64,000 bases of DNA, from the NCBI RefSeq assembly GCF_029167375.1, contig NZ_JARFTP010000014.1:47800-111799 (forward strand), in the 5' to 3' direction. This DNA comes from Tsukamurella sp. 8F (GTDB taxonomy: Bacteria > Actinomycetota > Actinomycetes > Mycobacteriales > Mycobacteriaceae). A model generated the notes under the pieces. That model had not been told where the DNA came from. It searched no databases and worked only from the letters and a program-made list of their open reading frames with translations. Below are positions 28,944 through 38,349 of the stretch, one piece after another. The position numbers and the translations under genes are program-made. Numbering within the stretch: the stretch's first letter is position 1; every line of letters begins with the position of its first letter.

Positions 28944-30032
28944 CTACCGCCTCTCTTCCGAGTCGGCGCCCGGCACGGCGGTGCCGAAGGCCTTGACGAA
29001 TATGAACGCGATGATCGCGACACACACGAAGATGAGAACCGAGATCGCCGATCCCATACCGAGATTGAAGGCCTTGAACAGGTTGTCGTAGCCGAGGATC
29101 GATACCGAGCCGGTCTTGTTGCTGCCGTTGGTGAGGATGTAGATATTGTCGAAGATCCGGAACGCGTCGAGCGTGCGGAACAGCAGCGCCACCAGGATCG
29201 CCGGCTTCATGAGCGGCAGGATGATCTTGACCAGGCGCGTCCAGGCCCCGGCGCCGTCCATCGCAGCCGCCTTCAGCAGGTCGTCCGGCACCAACGCGAG
29301 GCCCGAGAGCAGCAGCAGCGCCATGAACGGCGTCGTCTTCCACACCTCCGCGAGGATGACGATGAAGAGCGAGGGCCACTGCTGCGTGAGCGGCGCGTTG
29401 CCGTCGGGTAGCAGGTTCGCGAGGTACCCCGTCCCCGGCGTCCACGCGTAGAACCAGGAGAACGCCGCGACCACGGTGACGATGCCGTAGGGGATCAGCA
29501 CAACGGTGCGCACCAGGCCCCTGCCGACCAGCGACCGGTGCATCACCAGGGCTATGGCGAGGCCGAGCACGAACTCGATCACCACCGACACGACGGTGAT
29601 GAACATCGTCACGCCGAACGCCGTCCACCAGTATCCGTCGGTGAGCACCGTCGAGTAGTTGGAGAACCAGACCAGCTCGTCCCTGCCCGGGTAGGCCAGC
29701 GACGACTTGTGCAGGCTCAGCCAGAACGCGTAGACGATCGGGTAAGCGGTTACCAGCAGCATGACGATCGCGGCGGGCGCTATGAGCAGCAGCCCCAACT
29801 TCCGCTCGGCCCGCTTGCCCTCCGACAGCGCGGCTTTCGGAACCTTGCCGCGCTTCGCGGGCGCGACCGCGGTCGCCGTCCCGACACCCGAAGCCGACGG
29901 CGCGAGCCCGGTCCCGGACGGTCGCGGGCCGGGCGGTACCGCAGGCTCCGGAACGCTCGGCTGCGCCGGCATCCGGCGAGTCACGTCGTCCGAGGGATCC
30001 GGCATGGCGTGCCGGCCGCCTGAGTCGCTCAT
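28944..30032 (-). CDS. sugA: Trehalose importer permease SugA
   Basis: A 362-residue MalF-type permease. An unusually long Pro/Ala-rich cytoplasmic tail of about 70 residues precedes the first helix ([19 protein letters not shown]). The EAA loop reads [23 protein letters not shown] 30032 overlaps the lpqY stop codon (ATGA), which makes stoichiometric translation likely. Family and order identify the subunit; the extended tail is particular to this genome and its relatives. Confidence 0.93.
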   Translation of the reverse strand: MSDSGGRHAMPDPSDDVTRRMPAQPSVPEPAVPPGPRPSGTGLAPSASGVGTATAVAPAKRGKVPKAALSEGKRAERKLGLLLIAPAAIVMLLVTAYPIVYAFWLSLHKSSLAYPGRDELVWFSNYSTVLTDGYWWTAFGVTMFITVVSVVIEFVLGLAIALVMHRSLVGRGLVRTVVLIPYGIVTVVAAFSWFYAWTPGTGYLANLLPDGNAPLTQQWPSLFIVILAEVWKTTPFMALLLLSGLALVPDDLLKAAAMDGAGAWTRLVKIILPLMKPAILVALLFRTLDAFRIFDNIYILTNGSNKTGSVSILGYDNLFKAFNLGMGSAISVLIFVCVAIIAFIFVKAFGTAVPGADSEERR

Positions 30033-31459
30033 GGGATCAGTCCCTTCTGGCTCAGCGCCTTCTCGGCGGCATCGCTGAGCGTGTTCGCCAACGCCGAGGG
30101 GTCCCAACTGCCGACGGGACTGAGTTTGGCCTGCAGCAACGTCGACATCGCCTGGTAGAGCGGTGTCGGTGACCGCACCGCGGCCGTGTCGTCCTGCAGC
30201 TGCGCCTTGATGATGCCCGCCATCGGGTAGGCCTTGACGAAGTCCGGGTCGTCGTACAGCGACGGCAGGACCGGCGGCGTGCCGCCCGACAGCGCGTACT
30301 GCTTCTCGGCCGCCGTATTGGTCAGGCAGTCGATCGCGGCGAACGCGAAGTCCGGGTAGCGGCTCGTGGACGACACCGCGAAGTTGACGCCGCCGATGGT
30401 GTTCTTGGCGGGCTTACCCGCCTGCACCGACGGGTACGGCGCGAAGTCGAACTTCTTCTGGATGAGCGCGTTCATCTCGCGCAGCTGCGCATCCGACGGC
30501 TCCTTGACCGACGCCGCGTACTTCTTCAGCTCCGGCAGGAACGGCACCGCGCCGCCCGCCGCATTCTCGCGGATGCCGGCGAACACGAACGGCCAGTTCA
30601 CCTGGAAGAGCGCCTTGCCGGCCTCCATCGCCAGACGGCCGTCGTTCTCTTTGAGCTGAGTGAACGACGGGTCGTGGCCCGGAGCCGTCGCAACCTGCTT
30701 CATGATCGTGAGCGCCTTGACGGTCGCGGCCCGATGCTCGGGGGTGTCGGTGAGCGTGACGGTCTTGCCGTCGTCGGCCACCATCTTGCCGCCGGCACTC
30801 TCGAGCAGCGTGTTGAACCACACGACCAGGCCCTCGTACTGCGCGGCCTGCGACTCGATCTGCGCGGGACCGCCGATCGCACGGCTCTTCTGCGCGTAGT
30901 CGAGGATCTGATCCCAGGTCAGCTGGGGCGGTTTGGTGATCTTCTTGCCGAGGACCTTCTCGAGCGAGTCCTTGCGGTACCAGAGCAGCTGGGTGTTGGT
31001 CCACGCCGGAACGGCGTAGAGCTTATCCTGCCACATCGCCGTCTTGAGCGGGCCGGGAAGGACCTTGTCCTTGATGTGCGCGGCCACGTCGTCGGGTGCC
31101 TGCCGTGCCCAGCCGGCTTCGGCGAACTCGGCCGTCCAGGTGACGTCCATGCCCATGATGTCGAGCGTCTTGTCGTTACCCGTGACTCGGCGCGCCAGCT
31201 GGAGTCGCTGGCCGTCGGCGTCCTTCGGCAACGCGTAGACCCTCAGGTCGTACTGCGGGGTCGTGCATTTCGGCGCGACGTCCGCGATGGTCGATGCGCC
31301 GTCGGCGGGGGCGTACACACTCAGCGTCGGCCGCCCGCCTCCGCTCCCGCATGCGACCAGCGTCGCACCCATAACCGCGGCCAGCGCCGCCGCCCCGGAG
31401 CGCGTGCGCCACGACCTGCGCACACCGCCCCTCCCGGGCACCCTGTCTCTCACGGACAC
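30029..31459 (-). CDS. lpqY: Trehalose-binding lipoprotein LpqY
   Basis: A 476-residue solute-binding lipoprotein: twin-Arg-free signal with lipobox LVACG (Cys37), then a periplasmic binding fold of the family-1 sugar type (YRKDSLEKVLGKKI, ALFQVNWPFVFAGI, NTIGGVNFAVSSTS). Orthologues bind trehalose with the SugA/SugB/SugC permease. GTG start at 31459 after AGGAGGCG. It is the first gene of the operon and has its own promoter upstream. Confidence 0.94.
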   Translation of the reverse strand: MSVRDRVPGRGGVRRSWRTRSGAAALAAVMGATLVACGSGGGRPTLSVYAPADGASTIADVAPKCTTPQYDLRVYALPKDADGQRLQLARRVTGNDKTLDIMGMDVTWTAEFAEAGWARQAPDDVAAHIKDKVLPGPLKTAMWQDKLYAVPAWTNTQLLWYRKDSLEKVLGKKITKPPQLTWDQILDYAQKSRAIGGPAQIESQAAQYEGLVVWFNTLLESAGGKMVADDGKTVTLTDTPEHRAATVKALTIMKQVATAPGHDPSFTQLKENDGRLAMEAGKALFQVNWPFVFAGIRENAAGGAVPFLPELKKYAASVKEPSDAQLREMNALIQKKFDFAPYPSVQAGKPAKNTIGGVNFAVSSTSRYPDFAFAAIDCLTNTAAEKQYALSGGTPPVLPSLYDDPDFVKAYPMAGIIKAQLQDDTAAVRSPTPLYQAMSTLLQAKLSPVGSWDPSALANTLSDAAEKALSQKGLIP

Positions 31460-31492
31460 ACCGCCTCCTAGTAGCCCACTCCCCGTGACGGA

Positions 31493-31521
31493 ACGCTATC
31501 GGACCACCCGGGTGAGGTGAA
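31493..31521 (-). promoter_or_regulatory. lpqY promoter with palindromic spacer
   Basis: On the minus strand TTCACC (31521-31516), a 17-base spacer and TAGCGT (31498-31493) give a sigma-A type promoter, with about 28 bases of leader. The spacer holds the 10-bp palindrome CACCCGGGTG (31505-31514), a possible operator. Confidence 0.5.
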
Positions 31522-31573
31522 CCACATTCTGCATACACGTCCCATTTTTGCGGACGGCGGGGTGGGCTACAGG

Positions 31574-32551
31574 TCAGCGGATCAGGTGTTCGGAGCGCAG
31601 CCAGTCGGCGGCGACGGTGGCGGGGTCCTCGCCGTCGATGTCGACCTTGCCGTTGAGATCCTGCATGATCGAGTCGGAGAGCCGCGACGAGATCTCACGC
31701 AGAACAGGCTCGATCTGCGGGTATTTCTTCAGTACGGCGGTGTTCACGACCGGCGTACCCGAGTACGGCAGGAAGTACTTCCGGTCGTCCTCCAGCACAT
31801 GGAGATTCAGGTTCTTGATACGCCCGTCCGTCGTGTACACCTCGCCGAAGAGGCAGCGTCCGGCGGCCGTCGCCGTGTAGACGACGCCGGAATCCATCGT
31901 GTTCACCGCGTTCTGGGGGACGCCGTTCGGGGCCCCGAGCGGCATACCGTATTTGGTGAGCATGGGCTTGAACCCGTCCGGGCGCGAGAAGAACTCCGCG
32001 TCGATGCACCAGGTGCGCTGGGCCGGAGGTAGTTTCGCGATGTCTGACATCTTGCGGATGCCGGTGCGGCGCCACTCCGCGTCGTTCATCGCGAACGCGT
32101 ACGTGTCGTTGAAATTCGCGGGCTCGAGCCACGTGAGGCCGTTCGCGAGTTCCTTGTCGTGCACCTGCTGCCAGAGCTGCTTCGGGTCCGCGATCACCGA
32201 CGTCTGCTTGAGATACTCGACCCACCCGGTTCCGGTGTACTCCCATTGCACATCGGCCCGGCCCGATGTCTGTGCCTTGCGCGCCGACATCGATCCGGGC
32301 GCGCCCGTGAGGTCGTCGACCTTCGCGCCTGCGGCGGCGAGCAGGGTCACCGTCATCTTGCCCAGGATCACGCCCTCGGTGAACACCTTCGAGGTGACCG
32401 TGATGTGCGCTCCCTCGAGCGGGCGCTTCCCATCCGCGGACTCGGCCTCGACGTAGCGTCCCGCCGAGCTGTGCAGACCGCATGCGCCCGTCGTCGCGAG
32501 CACGGCGGCCAGCACGATCGCCACCGCGGCGCGTGAACTGCGGCGCATCAT
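31574..32551 (-). CDS. Osmoprotectant-binding lipoprotein (ProX/OpuBC type)
   Basis: A 325-residue binding protein of the glycine-betaine/choline type. Signal peptide ends at TGAC (Cys25). The mature protein carries VTSKVFTEGVILGKMTV, RADVQWEYTGTGW and CLFGEVYTTDGRI, all typical of OpuAC-like proteins where Trp/Tyr residues build a cage for quaternary amines. Two consecutive ATGs (32551, 32548) are possible starts, both overlapping the permease stop. It closes the four-gene importer operon; ligand choice (betaine, choline, ectoine or proline) is not settled. Confidence 0.88.
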   Translation of the reverse strand: MMRRSSRAAVAIVLAAVLATTGACGLHSSAGRYVEAESADGKRPLEGAHITVTSKVFTEGVILGKMTVTLLAAAGAKVDDLTGAPGSMSARKAQTSGRADVQWEYTGTGWVEYLKQTSVIADPKQLWQQVHDKELANGLTWLEPANFNDTYAFAMNDAEWRRTGIRKMSDIAKLPPAQRTWCIDAEFFSRPDGFKPMLTKYGMPLGAPNGVPQNAVNTMDSGVVYTATAAGRCLFGEVYTTDGRIKNLNLHVLEDDRKYFLPYSGTPVVNTAVLKKYPQIEPVLREISSRLSDSIMQDLNGKVDIDGEDPATVAADWLRSEHLIR

Positions 32552-33315
32552 GCGATCGCCCCTTCGGCGCGGAGGCCCCGCGGGGTGAAGAAGTACTCCA
32601 CCAGCCGGGCCAGCCAGTCGATGGCCACCGCGAGCAGCGCGACCAGTACGGCGCCGGCCGCGAGCACCTTCGGCAGGAAGAGCGTCGTTCCCGTCGTGAT
32701 GAGCACACCCAGCCCGCCGGCGCCGATGAACGTGCCCAGGGTGGCGGTGCCGACCAGGAGCACGAGTGCCGTGCGCACACCGTTGAGGATGACCGGGAGC
32801 GCCAGGGGCAGCTCGACCTGCACGAGGGTCCGGCCGTTCGAGAAGCCGATGCCGCGCGCGGCCTCGACGGTCTTCTGGTCCACGCCGCGTAGACCCGTGA
32901 TCGTGTTCTGCAGGATGGGCAGAACCGCGTACACCACGAGTGCAGCGATCGCCGCCAGGAAGGGTGTGTGCTGCCACCACATGAGGAACAACACCACCAC
33001 GCCCAGCGCCGGGGCCGCCTGGCCGATGTTGGCGATGTTCACGATGATCGGGGCGATCGCGGTGAGCCCCGGACGGGTCACCAGGATGCCCAGCGGGATC
33101 GCGATGACGAGCACGATGAGGGTGGCCAGCACGGTGAGCTCGGTGTGCCGCGCAATGGTCTTGCCCAGCGTGCTCCACTGCAGCTGGGGCGCCTCGGTCT
33201 CGCTGAACGTGGCGTTCGCGTGCCAGATCACGAAGGCGATCGAACCCGTCACGATCACCAGCGGCTCGAGCCAGAGGTCGAACGGGACCCGCCTGAGTCG
33301 GCCGACGGCACTCAC
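32548..33315 (-). CDS. Osmoprotectant ABC permease, second subunit (OpuBD/ProZ type)
   Basis: A 255-residue permease with about six helices and the conserved loop TVEAARGIGFSNGRTLVQVELPLALPVILNGVR that contacts the ATPase (broken here: AARGIGFSNGRTLVQVELPL). GTG 33315 overlaps the ATPase stop (GTGA). It pairs with the other permease gene at 34523-35182 to form a heterodimeric channel. Confidence 0.9.
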   Translation of the reverse strand: MSAVGRLRRVPFDLWLEPLVIVTGSIAFVIWHANATFSETEAPQLQWSTLGKTIARHTELTVLATLIVLVIAIPLGILVTRPGLTAIAPIIVNIANIGQAAPALGVVVLFLMWWQHTPFLAAIAALVVYAVLPILQNTITGLRGVDQKTVEAARGIGFSNGRTLVQVELPLALPVILNGVRTALVLLVGTATLGTFIGAGGLGVLITTGTTLFLPKVLAAGAVLVALLAVAIDWLARLVEYFFTPRGLRAEGAIA

Positions 33316-34526
33316 CCGACGTCTCCCGGTTCGTCGACCGCGGCGGCTCCGCCGTGCTGCGAGGCGGCGTAGGTGTCCGCGGCCAGGTCCGGGTGGGCTT
33401 GCGCCTGCACGTCGCGGATCCGCTCCATGACGGCCTCGATGGTGATGGACCCGACCAGGCGGGTCCTGTCGAGCACGAGGACGCCGCCCTGGCTCGCCGC
33501 CAACATGATGTCCAGCGCGTCCGCGAGGGTTGCGCTGGACTGCACCGTCGGGAGCCTGCGGTCCACGAAGTCGGTCACTGTGGGGCCGGAGGCGACCTCC
33601 TTGAGCGTGGGCCAAGCCTGCGGGCGTCCGGCGCGGTCGACGACGACGACCCAGCTGCGGCCCGCGGCCCTCGCCCGCTCCAGGACCTCCGACGACGAGT
33701 CCCCCGGCCGCACCTCCACCACCGACTGCGGCGTCAGCTCGGACACCGTCGAGAGCGAGAGGTGGCGCAGCGTCGCGCCCGAGCCGACGAACTCCTCGAC
33801 GAACGGAGTTGCGGGGGCGGACAGGATCTCGTCGGGAGTCGCGTACTGCTCGACGTGCCCTCCCTCGGAGAGGATCAGGACCCGGTCGCCGAGCTTGATC
33901 GCCTCCTCGATGTCGTGCGTGACGATGGCGATGGTCTTGCCCAGTTCCTCGTGGATGTCCAGCAGACTGTCCTGCAGCCGGACCCGGGTGATCGGGTCGA
34001 CGGCACCGAACGGCTCGTCCATCAGCAACACGGGCGGGTCGGCCGCGAGAGCGCGGGCGACGCCGACGCGCTGCTGCTGTCCTCCGGACATGTCCTTGGG
34101 GAAGCGCTTGCGGAAGTCCTTGGGATCCAGGCCCACCAGGTCGAGCAGTTCCTCGGTGCGGGCCTCGATCCGCTTCGCGTCCCACCCGAGCATCCTGGGC
34201 ACGGCACCGATGTTCTTCTCCGTCGTCCAGTGCGGGAACAGGCCGCCGGACTGGATGACGTAGCCGATGCTCCTGCGCAGCTCGTCCGCATTGGCTTCGA
34301 GCGCGTTCCGTCCGTCGATGAGGATGCGCCCGGAGCTGGGCTCGATCAGCCTGTTGATCATCTTGAGCGTGGTGGTCTTGCCGCAGCCGGAGGGACCGAC
34401 GAACGCGACGATCTCCCCCGCCCCGATGGTGAGGTCGAGACGTTCCACGGCGGGCGCGGCCTGCCCCGGGTAGCTCTTGGAGACGCCGTCGAGCTCGATG
34501 GCGACACCGGTGGTCCGATCCGTCAT
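33312..34526 (-). CDS. Osmoprotectant ABC ATPase with CBS domains (OpuBA/ProV type)
   Basis: A 404-residue ATPase: Walker A GPSGCGKTT, signature MSGGQQQRVGVARA, Walker B LLMDEPFGAVDP, switch THDIEEA, then two CBS motifs at the C-terminus (PGDSSSEVLERARAAGRSWV and ATLADALDIMLAASQGGVLV). In OpuA-type importers the CBS pair senses ionic strength or cyclic-di-AMP, so uptake can respond to osmotic state. ATG 34526 overlaps the upstream permease stop. Confidence 0.92.
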   Translation of the reverse strand: MTDRTTGVAIELDGVSKSYPGQAAPAVERLDLTIGAGEIVAFVGPSGCGKTTTLKMINRLIEPSSGRILIDGRNALEANADELRRSIGYVIQSGGLFPHWTTEKNIGAVPRMLGWDAKRIEARTEELLDLVGLDPKDFRKRFPKDMSGGQQQRVGVARALAADPPVLLMDEPFGAVDPITRVRLQDSLLDIHEELGKTIAIVTHDIEEAIKLGDRVLILSEGGHVEQYATPDEILSAPATPFVEEFVGSGATLRHLSLSTVSELTPQSVVEVRPGDSSSEVLERARAAGRSWVVVVDRAGRPQAWPTLKEVASGPTVTDFVDRRLPTVQSSATLADALDIMLAASQGGVLVLDRTRLVGSITIEAVMERIRDVQAQAHPDLAADTYAASQHGGAAAVDEPGDVG

Positions 34527-35182
34527 GCAAGTCCCTTCGATATGGTGAGCCGCCCCAGCAGGACGAGGAGACCGTCGAGCACCAGCGCGATCAGGACGAT
34601 CAGGACGGTGCCGGTGAGCGCCGACTCCAGAGCGCCCGCACCGCCGAGCCGGGACAGGCCGGAGAAGATGAGCGAGCCGACCCCGGGGCCGAGTACGTAG
34701 GCGACGACTGCGGCCACGCCGACCACCATCTGCGTGCTCACGCGCACGCCGGTGAGGATCACCGGCCAGGCGAACGGGAACTCCACCGACAGCAGAACGC
34801 GCCACCTGGGGAAGCCGATGCCGCGAGCAGCCTCGATCGCCGCCGCCGGCACGGATCGCAGTCCCACCACAGCCGAGGTGAGGACCGGCAGCGCGGCGTA
34901 GAACGCGAGCATGACCACCGACGGTTTGACGCCGAGCCCGAACGGGATCAGCAGCAGCGCGAGAAGTGCGAGAGACGGGATCGTGAGCCCGATCCCGGCC
35001 AACGCGGTCGTGAGGGCCGCGGCGACCGGGCTGCGGTACACGAGCACCGCTATCGCCAGCGCGACGATCACGCCGACGATCACCGTCTGCACCACGAGCG
35101 AGAGGTGCTGAACGGTCAGGAACAGCAGCTCACTGCCGCGGCCGTGTAGGAAGTTCCAGAGGCCGTGCAGGAAATGTCCCAT
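34523..35182 (-). CDS. Osmoprotectant ABC permease, first subunit (OpuBB/ProW type)
   Basis: A 219-residue permease, first gene of the importer. Helices and loop (AAIEAARGIGFPRWRVLLSV) match the ProW family. ATG 35182 is preferred over a TTG at 35188 because GAGGG stands at the right distance. The 75-base upstream gap includes a TTGACC/TACCTT pair with poor spacing, so the exact promoter is unclear. Confidence 0.9.
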   Translation of the reverse strand: MGHFLHGLWNFLHGRGSELLFLTVQHLSLVVQTVIVGVIVALAIAVLVYRSPVAAALTTALAGIGLTIPSLALLALLLIPFGLGVKPSVVMLAFYAALPVLTSAVVGLRSVPAAAIEAARGIGFPRWRVLLSVEFPFAWPVILTGVRVSTQMVVGVAAVVAYVLGPGVGSLIFSGLSRLGGAGALESALTGTVLIVLIALVLDGLLVLLGRLTISKGLA

Positions 35183-35257
35183 GTGCAAGGCCCTCCGCCC
35201 CGTCGGTGGTGTCTAGACGCTGGGACAAGGTACCCCGGATACCCGAAGGGGTCAGGG

Positions 35258-35761
35258 TCAATCGATATTCAACCGGGCGAGCATGTCCCGGGCGCGCTCC
35301 GCCGAACGCGGCTCGCAGATCACGTCGTAACGGCCCGCTACCAGCTGCATCGTGGACGAGAAGTCGCGCGTTCCACGCGTCGCCGCGTACGGAATCGCCG
35401 TTGAGATCACGCCGAACACAATTCCGCCCGCAAGGCCCGCGATGAGCGACCCGAGTGCGTGTCCTGTGAAGAGGCCGACCAGCAGGCCGAAGAACAGGCC
35501 GAGCCAGGCGCCCGACGCGACACCCGCGCCGAGCACGCGGCCCCACGTCAGCCGACCGGTGACCTTCTCCACCTGCATCAGGTCTACGCCCACGATGGTC
35601 ACGTCTTCGACCGGGAACTGCTCGTCGGACAGGTAGTCGACGGCCCGCTGTGCCTCGGCATACGTGCCGTACGAGCCGATCGGCCACCCCCGCGGCGGCG
35701 TCGGCAGGCCCCGTGCCGTATTGCGCGCATTGGGTGAACCCCCCGGAATGGGACTGGTCAT
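35258..35761 (-). CDS. General stress protein-like membrane protein
   Basis: A 167-residue membrane protein. After a Pro-rich start, the region GSYGTYAEAQRAVDYLSDEQFPVEDVTIVGVDL resembles the YflT/GSP17M-type domain (split here only for reading: EAQRAVDYL, FPVEDVTIV); a glycine-zipper hairpin follows (FFGLLVGLFTGHALGSLIAG and an adjoining LAGGIVFGVIS). Related proteins are stress-induced; their mechanism is unknown. The M. tuberculosis gene Rv1234 in the same place beside lpqY is probably orthologous. Start ATG 35761 follows GAGGAGG. Confidence 0.75.
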   Translation of the reverse strand: MTSPIPGGSPNARNTARGLPTPPRGWPIGSYGTYAEAQRAVDYLSDEQFPVEDVTIVGVDLMQVEKVTGRLTWGRVLGAGVASGAWLGLFFGLLVGLFTGHALGSLIAGLAGGIVFGVISTAIPYAATRGTRDFSSTMQLVAGRYDVICEPRSAERARDMLARLNID

Positions 35762-35797
35762 ATCGAGCCTCCTCGCATCGGACCTGGCACGGAAAAC

Positions 35798-35803
35798 TAC
35801 CCT
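35798..35803 (+). promoter_or_regulatory. -10 element TACCCT, leaderless MgtE-like gene
   Basis: TACCCT ends 7 bases before ATG 35811 with no Shine-Dalgarno between. The start of this operon is therefore probably the first transcribed base. Confidence 0.5.
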
Positions 35804-35810
35804 CGACGCT

Positions 35811-37085
35811 ATGGCAGTCGCCTCCAGAGTATTCGTCGCCCGGCTCGCGGGCCTTCTCGTCTACGGACCCGACGGCGAGTCGATCGGCCGGGTGCGTGAT
35901 GCGGTCATCGTGCTGCGCGGCGGTCCGCGCCTGCCGCGCGTGCTGGGCCTCGTCGTCGAGCTGTTCAACCGCCGCCGGATCTTCGTGCCGATGCTGCGGG
36001 TCACGTCCGTCGAGGCGGGCGCGATCACGCTGAACACCGGTTCGGTGAGCCTGCGACGGCTGCACGTCCGCCCGGGGGAGGCGCTGGTCCTGGGCCAGCT
36101 GGTCGGCACACGGGTCCGGATCAGCGATCCCGACCTGCCCCAGCACGACGGCGCCGAGGCGACCGTGGTCGACGTCGGGATCGAGCAGACCCGCACCCGC
36201 GACTGGGTGGTACATCGGCTCGCCGTGCGGATGCGCAGCGGGCGGCTGGGCCGACGGGGCGGCACCGAGGTCGTCGACATGTCCGGCGTCTCCGACTTCA
36301 CCGCCGGTGCGCTGACGGGCCCGGACCAGGACGTCGCCCTCGCGATGGCGCAGTACGAGGACATGCGCGCCAACGAGGTGGCCAGCGCGTTGCGCGAGCT
36401 CCCCGCCGCGCGCAGGCTGAAGCTCGCGGCCGCGTTCGACGACGAGCGGCTCGCCGACATCGTGCAGGAGCTCCCCGACGACGACCAGGCCGAGGTCATC
36501 GCGTCACTGCCCATAGGCCGCGCGGCCGACGTGATCGGGGCGATGGATCCCGACGATGCCGCCGATCTGCTGGGCGAGCTGCCCCGGATCCAGCGCGAGG
36601 AGCTCCTCGCGGTCATGGATCCCGAGGACTCGGGCACCGTCCGGACCCTGCTCACCTACTCCCCCGACACGGCGGGCGGCATGATGACACCCGAGCCGAT
36701 CGTGGTCGACCCGTCGACGACCGTGGCCGAGGCCCTCGCGCGTGCCCGCAACCCGGACATCACCCCCGCCGCCGCATCGCTGGTCTTCGTCGTGCGCCCC
36801 CCGACTGCGACCCCGACCGGCCGTTACCTGGGCTGCGTGCATCTGCAGAAGCTGCTGCGCGAGCCGCCTGCGGACCTCGTCGGCGGGCTGGTCGACACCG
36901 ACCTCCCCCAACTGAGCCCCGAGGACCCGCTCGGTGCCGTCACCCGCTACTTCGCGGCGTACAACCTGGTGTGCGGGCCCGTGGTCGACGCCGAGCGGCA
37001 CCTGCTCGGTGCCGTCACCGTCGACGACGTCCTCGATCACCTGCTACCCGACGACTGGCGCGAAGAGGAGGACATGCCCCGATGA
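35811..37085 (+). CDS. Cytosolic MgtE N-domain/CBS protein lacking the channel
   Basis: A 424-residue protein with PRC-barrel-like domains at the front (residues about 5-150), then the helical MgtE intracellular domain (LRELPAARRLKLAAAFDD, IVQELPDDDQAEVIASLP, MDPDDAADLLGELP) and a CBS pair (MMTPEPIVVDPSTTVAEALA and ATRYFAAYNLVCGPVVD). In MgtE channels this part senses Mg2+ and closes the pore, but here the sequence ends before any membrane helix. It is equivalent to Rv1232c. It might regulate another channel or act as a Mg2+-sensing adaptor. Confidence 0.82.
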   Translation: MAVASRVFVARLAGLLVYGPDGESIGRVRDAVIVLRGGPRLPRVLGLVVELFNRRRIFVPMLRVTSVEAGAITLNTGSVSLRRLHVRPGEALVLGQLVGTRVRISDPDLPQHDGAEATVVDVGIEQTRTRDWVVHRLAVRMRSGRLGRRGGTEVVDMSGVSDFTAGALTGPDQDVALAMAQYEDMRANEVASALRELPAARRLKLAAAFDDERLADIVQELPDDDQAEVIASLPIGRAADVIGAMDPDDAADLLGELPRIQREELLAVMDPEDSGTVRTLLTYSPDTAGGMMTPEPIVVDPSTTVAEALARARNPDITPAAASLVFVVRPPTATPTGRYLGCVHLQKLLREPPADLVGGLVDTDLPQLSPEDPLGAVTRYFAAYNLVCGPVVDAERHLLGAVTVDDVLDHLLPDDWREEEDMPR

Positions 37086-37585
37086 CGGACCACAACCGTT
37101 CCCGGCTCGACACCCCTCGCGTCGGGACCCGGCGCGTCTCGCTGAACCTGGGCGAGGACCTCATCGGTCAGGCCAGCGAGCGCGTTGCGCGCTTCCTCGG
37201 CACCGGCCGCTACCTCGCGATCCAGACCATCATCGTGGTCGTCTGGGTGCTGCTCAACATCACGTGGGTGGCGCTGCGCTTCGACCCGTACCCGTTCATC
37301 CTGCTCAACCTCGCGTTCTCGACGCAGGCCGCATACGCGGCGCCGCTGATCCTGCTCGCGCAGAACCGGCAGGAGAGCCGTGACCGCGTCGCTCTCGACG
37401 AGGACCGGCAGCGCGCAGCCCAGACCAAGGCGGACACCGAGTTCCTCGCGCGTGAGCTGGCCTCCGTACGCCTCGCCGTGGGCGACGTCGCCAGCCGCGA
37501 CTACCTGCGCCGCGAGCTAGACGAGATCCACGAGAAGCTCGACGCGCTCGCCGCAGCGTTGCAGACCCGGGACGCCGAACGGTGA
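37082..37585 (+). CDS. DUF1003 membrane protein
   Basis: A 167-residue protein of the DUF1003 family: two membrane helices (IQTIIVVVWVLLNITWV and PFILLNLAFSTQAAYAAPLIL), the second followed by the family motif LAQNRQESRDR, then a charged coiled-coil tail (EFLARELASVRLAVG, RELDEIHEKLDALAAAL). It overlaps the MgtE-like gene by ATGA, so a joint role with that protein is likely. Function of DUF1003 is unknown. Confidence 0.85.
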   Translation: MTDHNRSRLDTPRVGTRRVSLNLGEDLIGQASERVARFLGTGRYLAIQTIIVVVWVLLNITWVALRFDPYPFILLNLAFSTQAAYAAPLILLAQNRQESRDRVALDEDRQRAAQTKADTEFLARELASVRLAVGDVASRDYLRRELDEIHEKLDALAAALQTRDAER

Positions 37586-38346
37586 CCGGCGTTCGCCAGT
37601 ACCCCGTCCTCCCGCCGGACATGTACCGGCGCTTGGGAATCCCCCTCCCGTCGGGTGTGGCGGATGCGGCCGACGCTCCCGCCCGCGGCACGCCCGTGCT
37701 ATTCGGAACACGCTCGCCGTACGCCGGATACGACGTGCAGACACATGTCGGAGTCGCGGCCGCGCCGGCTCCCGGTCCGGTCGTCGCGCCCGGTCCGGTC
37801 GTCGCGCCCGGTCCGGCAGGCCCGCCCGAACCGAACGCGACGATGCAACCCGTCTGGCAGGCACCCGAGCCGGAGCGCCGGGGACCGTCGACGGGCCTCA
37901 TCGTTGCGATGACGACGGCCACCGTTGTGCTCATCATCGTGCTGGCCACCGTCGTGGTGCTGTTCGTGCGCGCCGGCCGCGAGTCCTCGGACTCCGACGC
38001 GGTGCGCTCGGTGATCACCGCGGAGAACGACGCCTACAACGACCGGGACTTCACCGCGATGCTCGCGACGCACTGCGCCGCCGACGTCTCGGCATACCGC
38101 CTGCGCTACACGCAGGACACGTTCGCGGCGTCCGTCGACGCCCGGATCGGCGCGGACGGGCGATGGGAGGTGGCGGTCTCCGACATCGCCGTCGATGCGC
38201 AAGCCGGCACGGCGACCGCGACCGAGGTCGCCACCCCGCACGTCGGCGCAACCAGCGACGCGACGGAGCCCATGACCGTGACGGACATCGTCCGGCTGCG
38301 CAGGGAGTCCGGCACCTGGAAGCTCTGCCTGTCGACCGGCCGCTGA
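37582..38346 (+). CDS. Single-pass membrane protein with NTF2-like outer domain
   Basis: A 254-residue protein: a Pro/Ala-rich cytoplasmic part that contains two copies of PGPVVAPGP coded by an 18-base direct repeat (37770-37812), one helix (about residues 106-128, IVAMTTATVVLIIVLATVVVLF) and an outer domain that reads like the SnoaL/NTF2 fold common in mycobacterial membrane proteins (ITAENDAYNDRDFTAMLATH, then DIVRLRRESGTWKLCLS). GTG 37582 overlaps the upstream stop. Last gene of the operon. Ligand unknown. Confidence 0.75.
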   Translation: MTGVRQYPVLPPDMYRRLGIPLPSGVADAADAPARGTPVLFGTRSPYAGYDVQTHVGVAAAPAPGPVVAPGPVVAPGPAGPPEPNATMQPVWQAPEPERRGPSTGLIVAMTTATVVLIIVLATVVVLFVRAGRESSDSDAVRSVITAENDAYNDRDFTAMLATHCAADVSAYRLRYTQDTFAASVDARIGADGRWEVAVSDIAVDAQAGTATATEVATPHVGATSDATEPMTVTDIVRLRRESGTWKLCLSTGR

Positions 38347-38349
38347 CCT

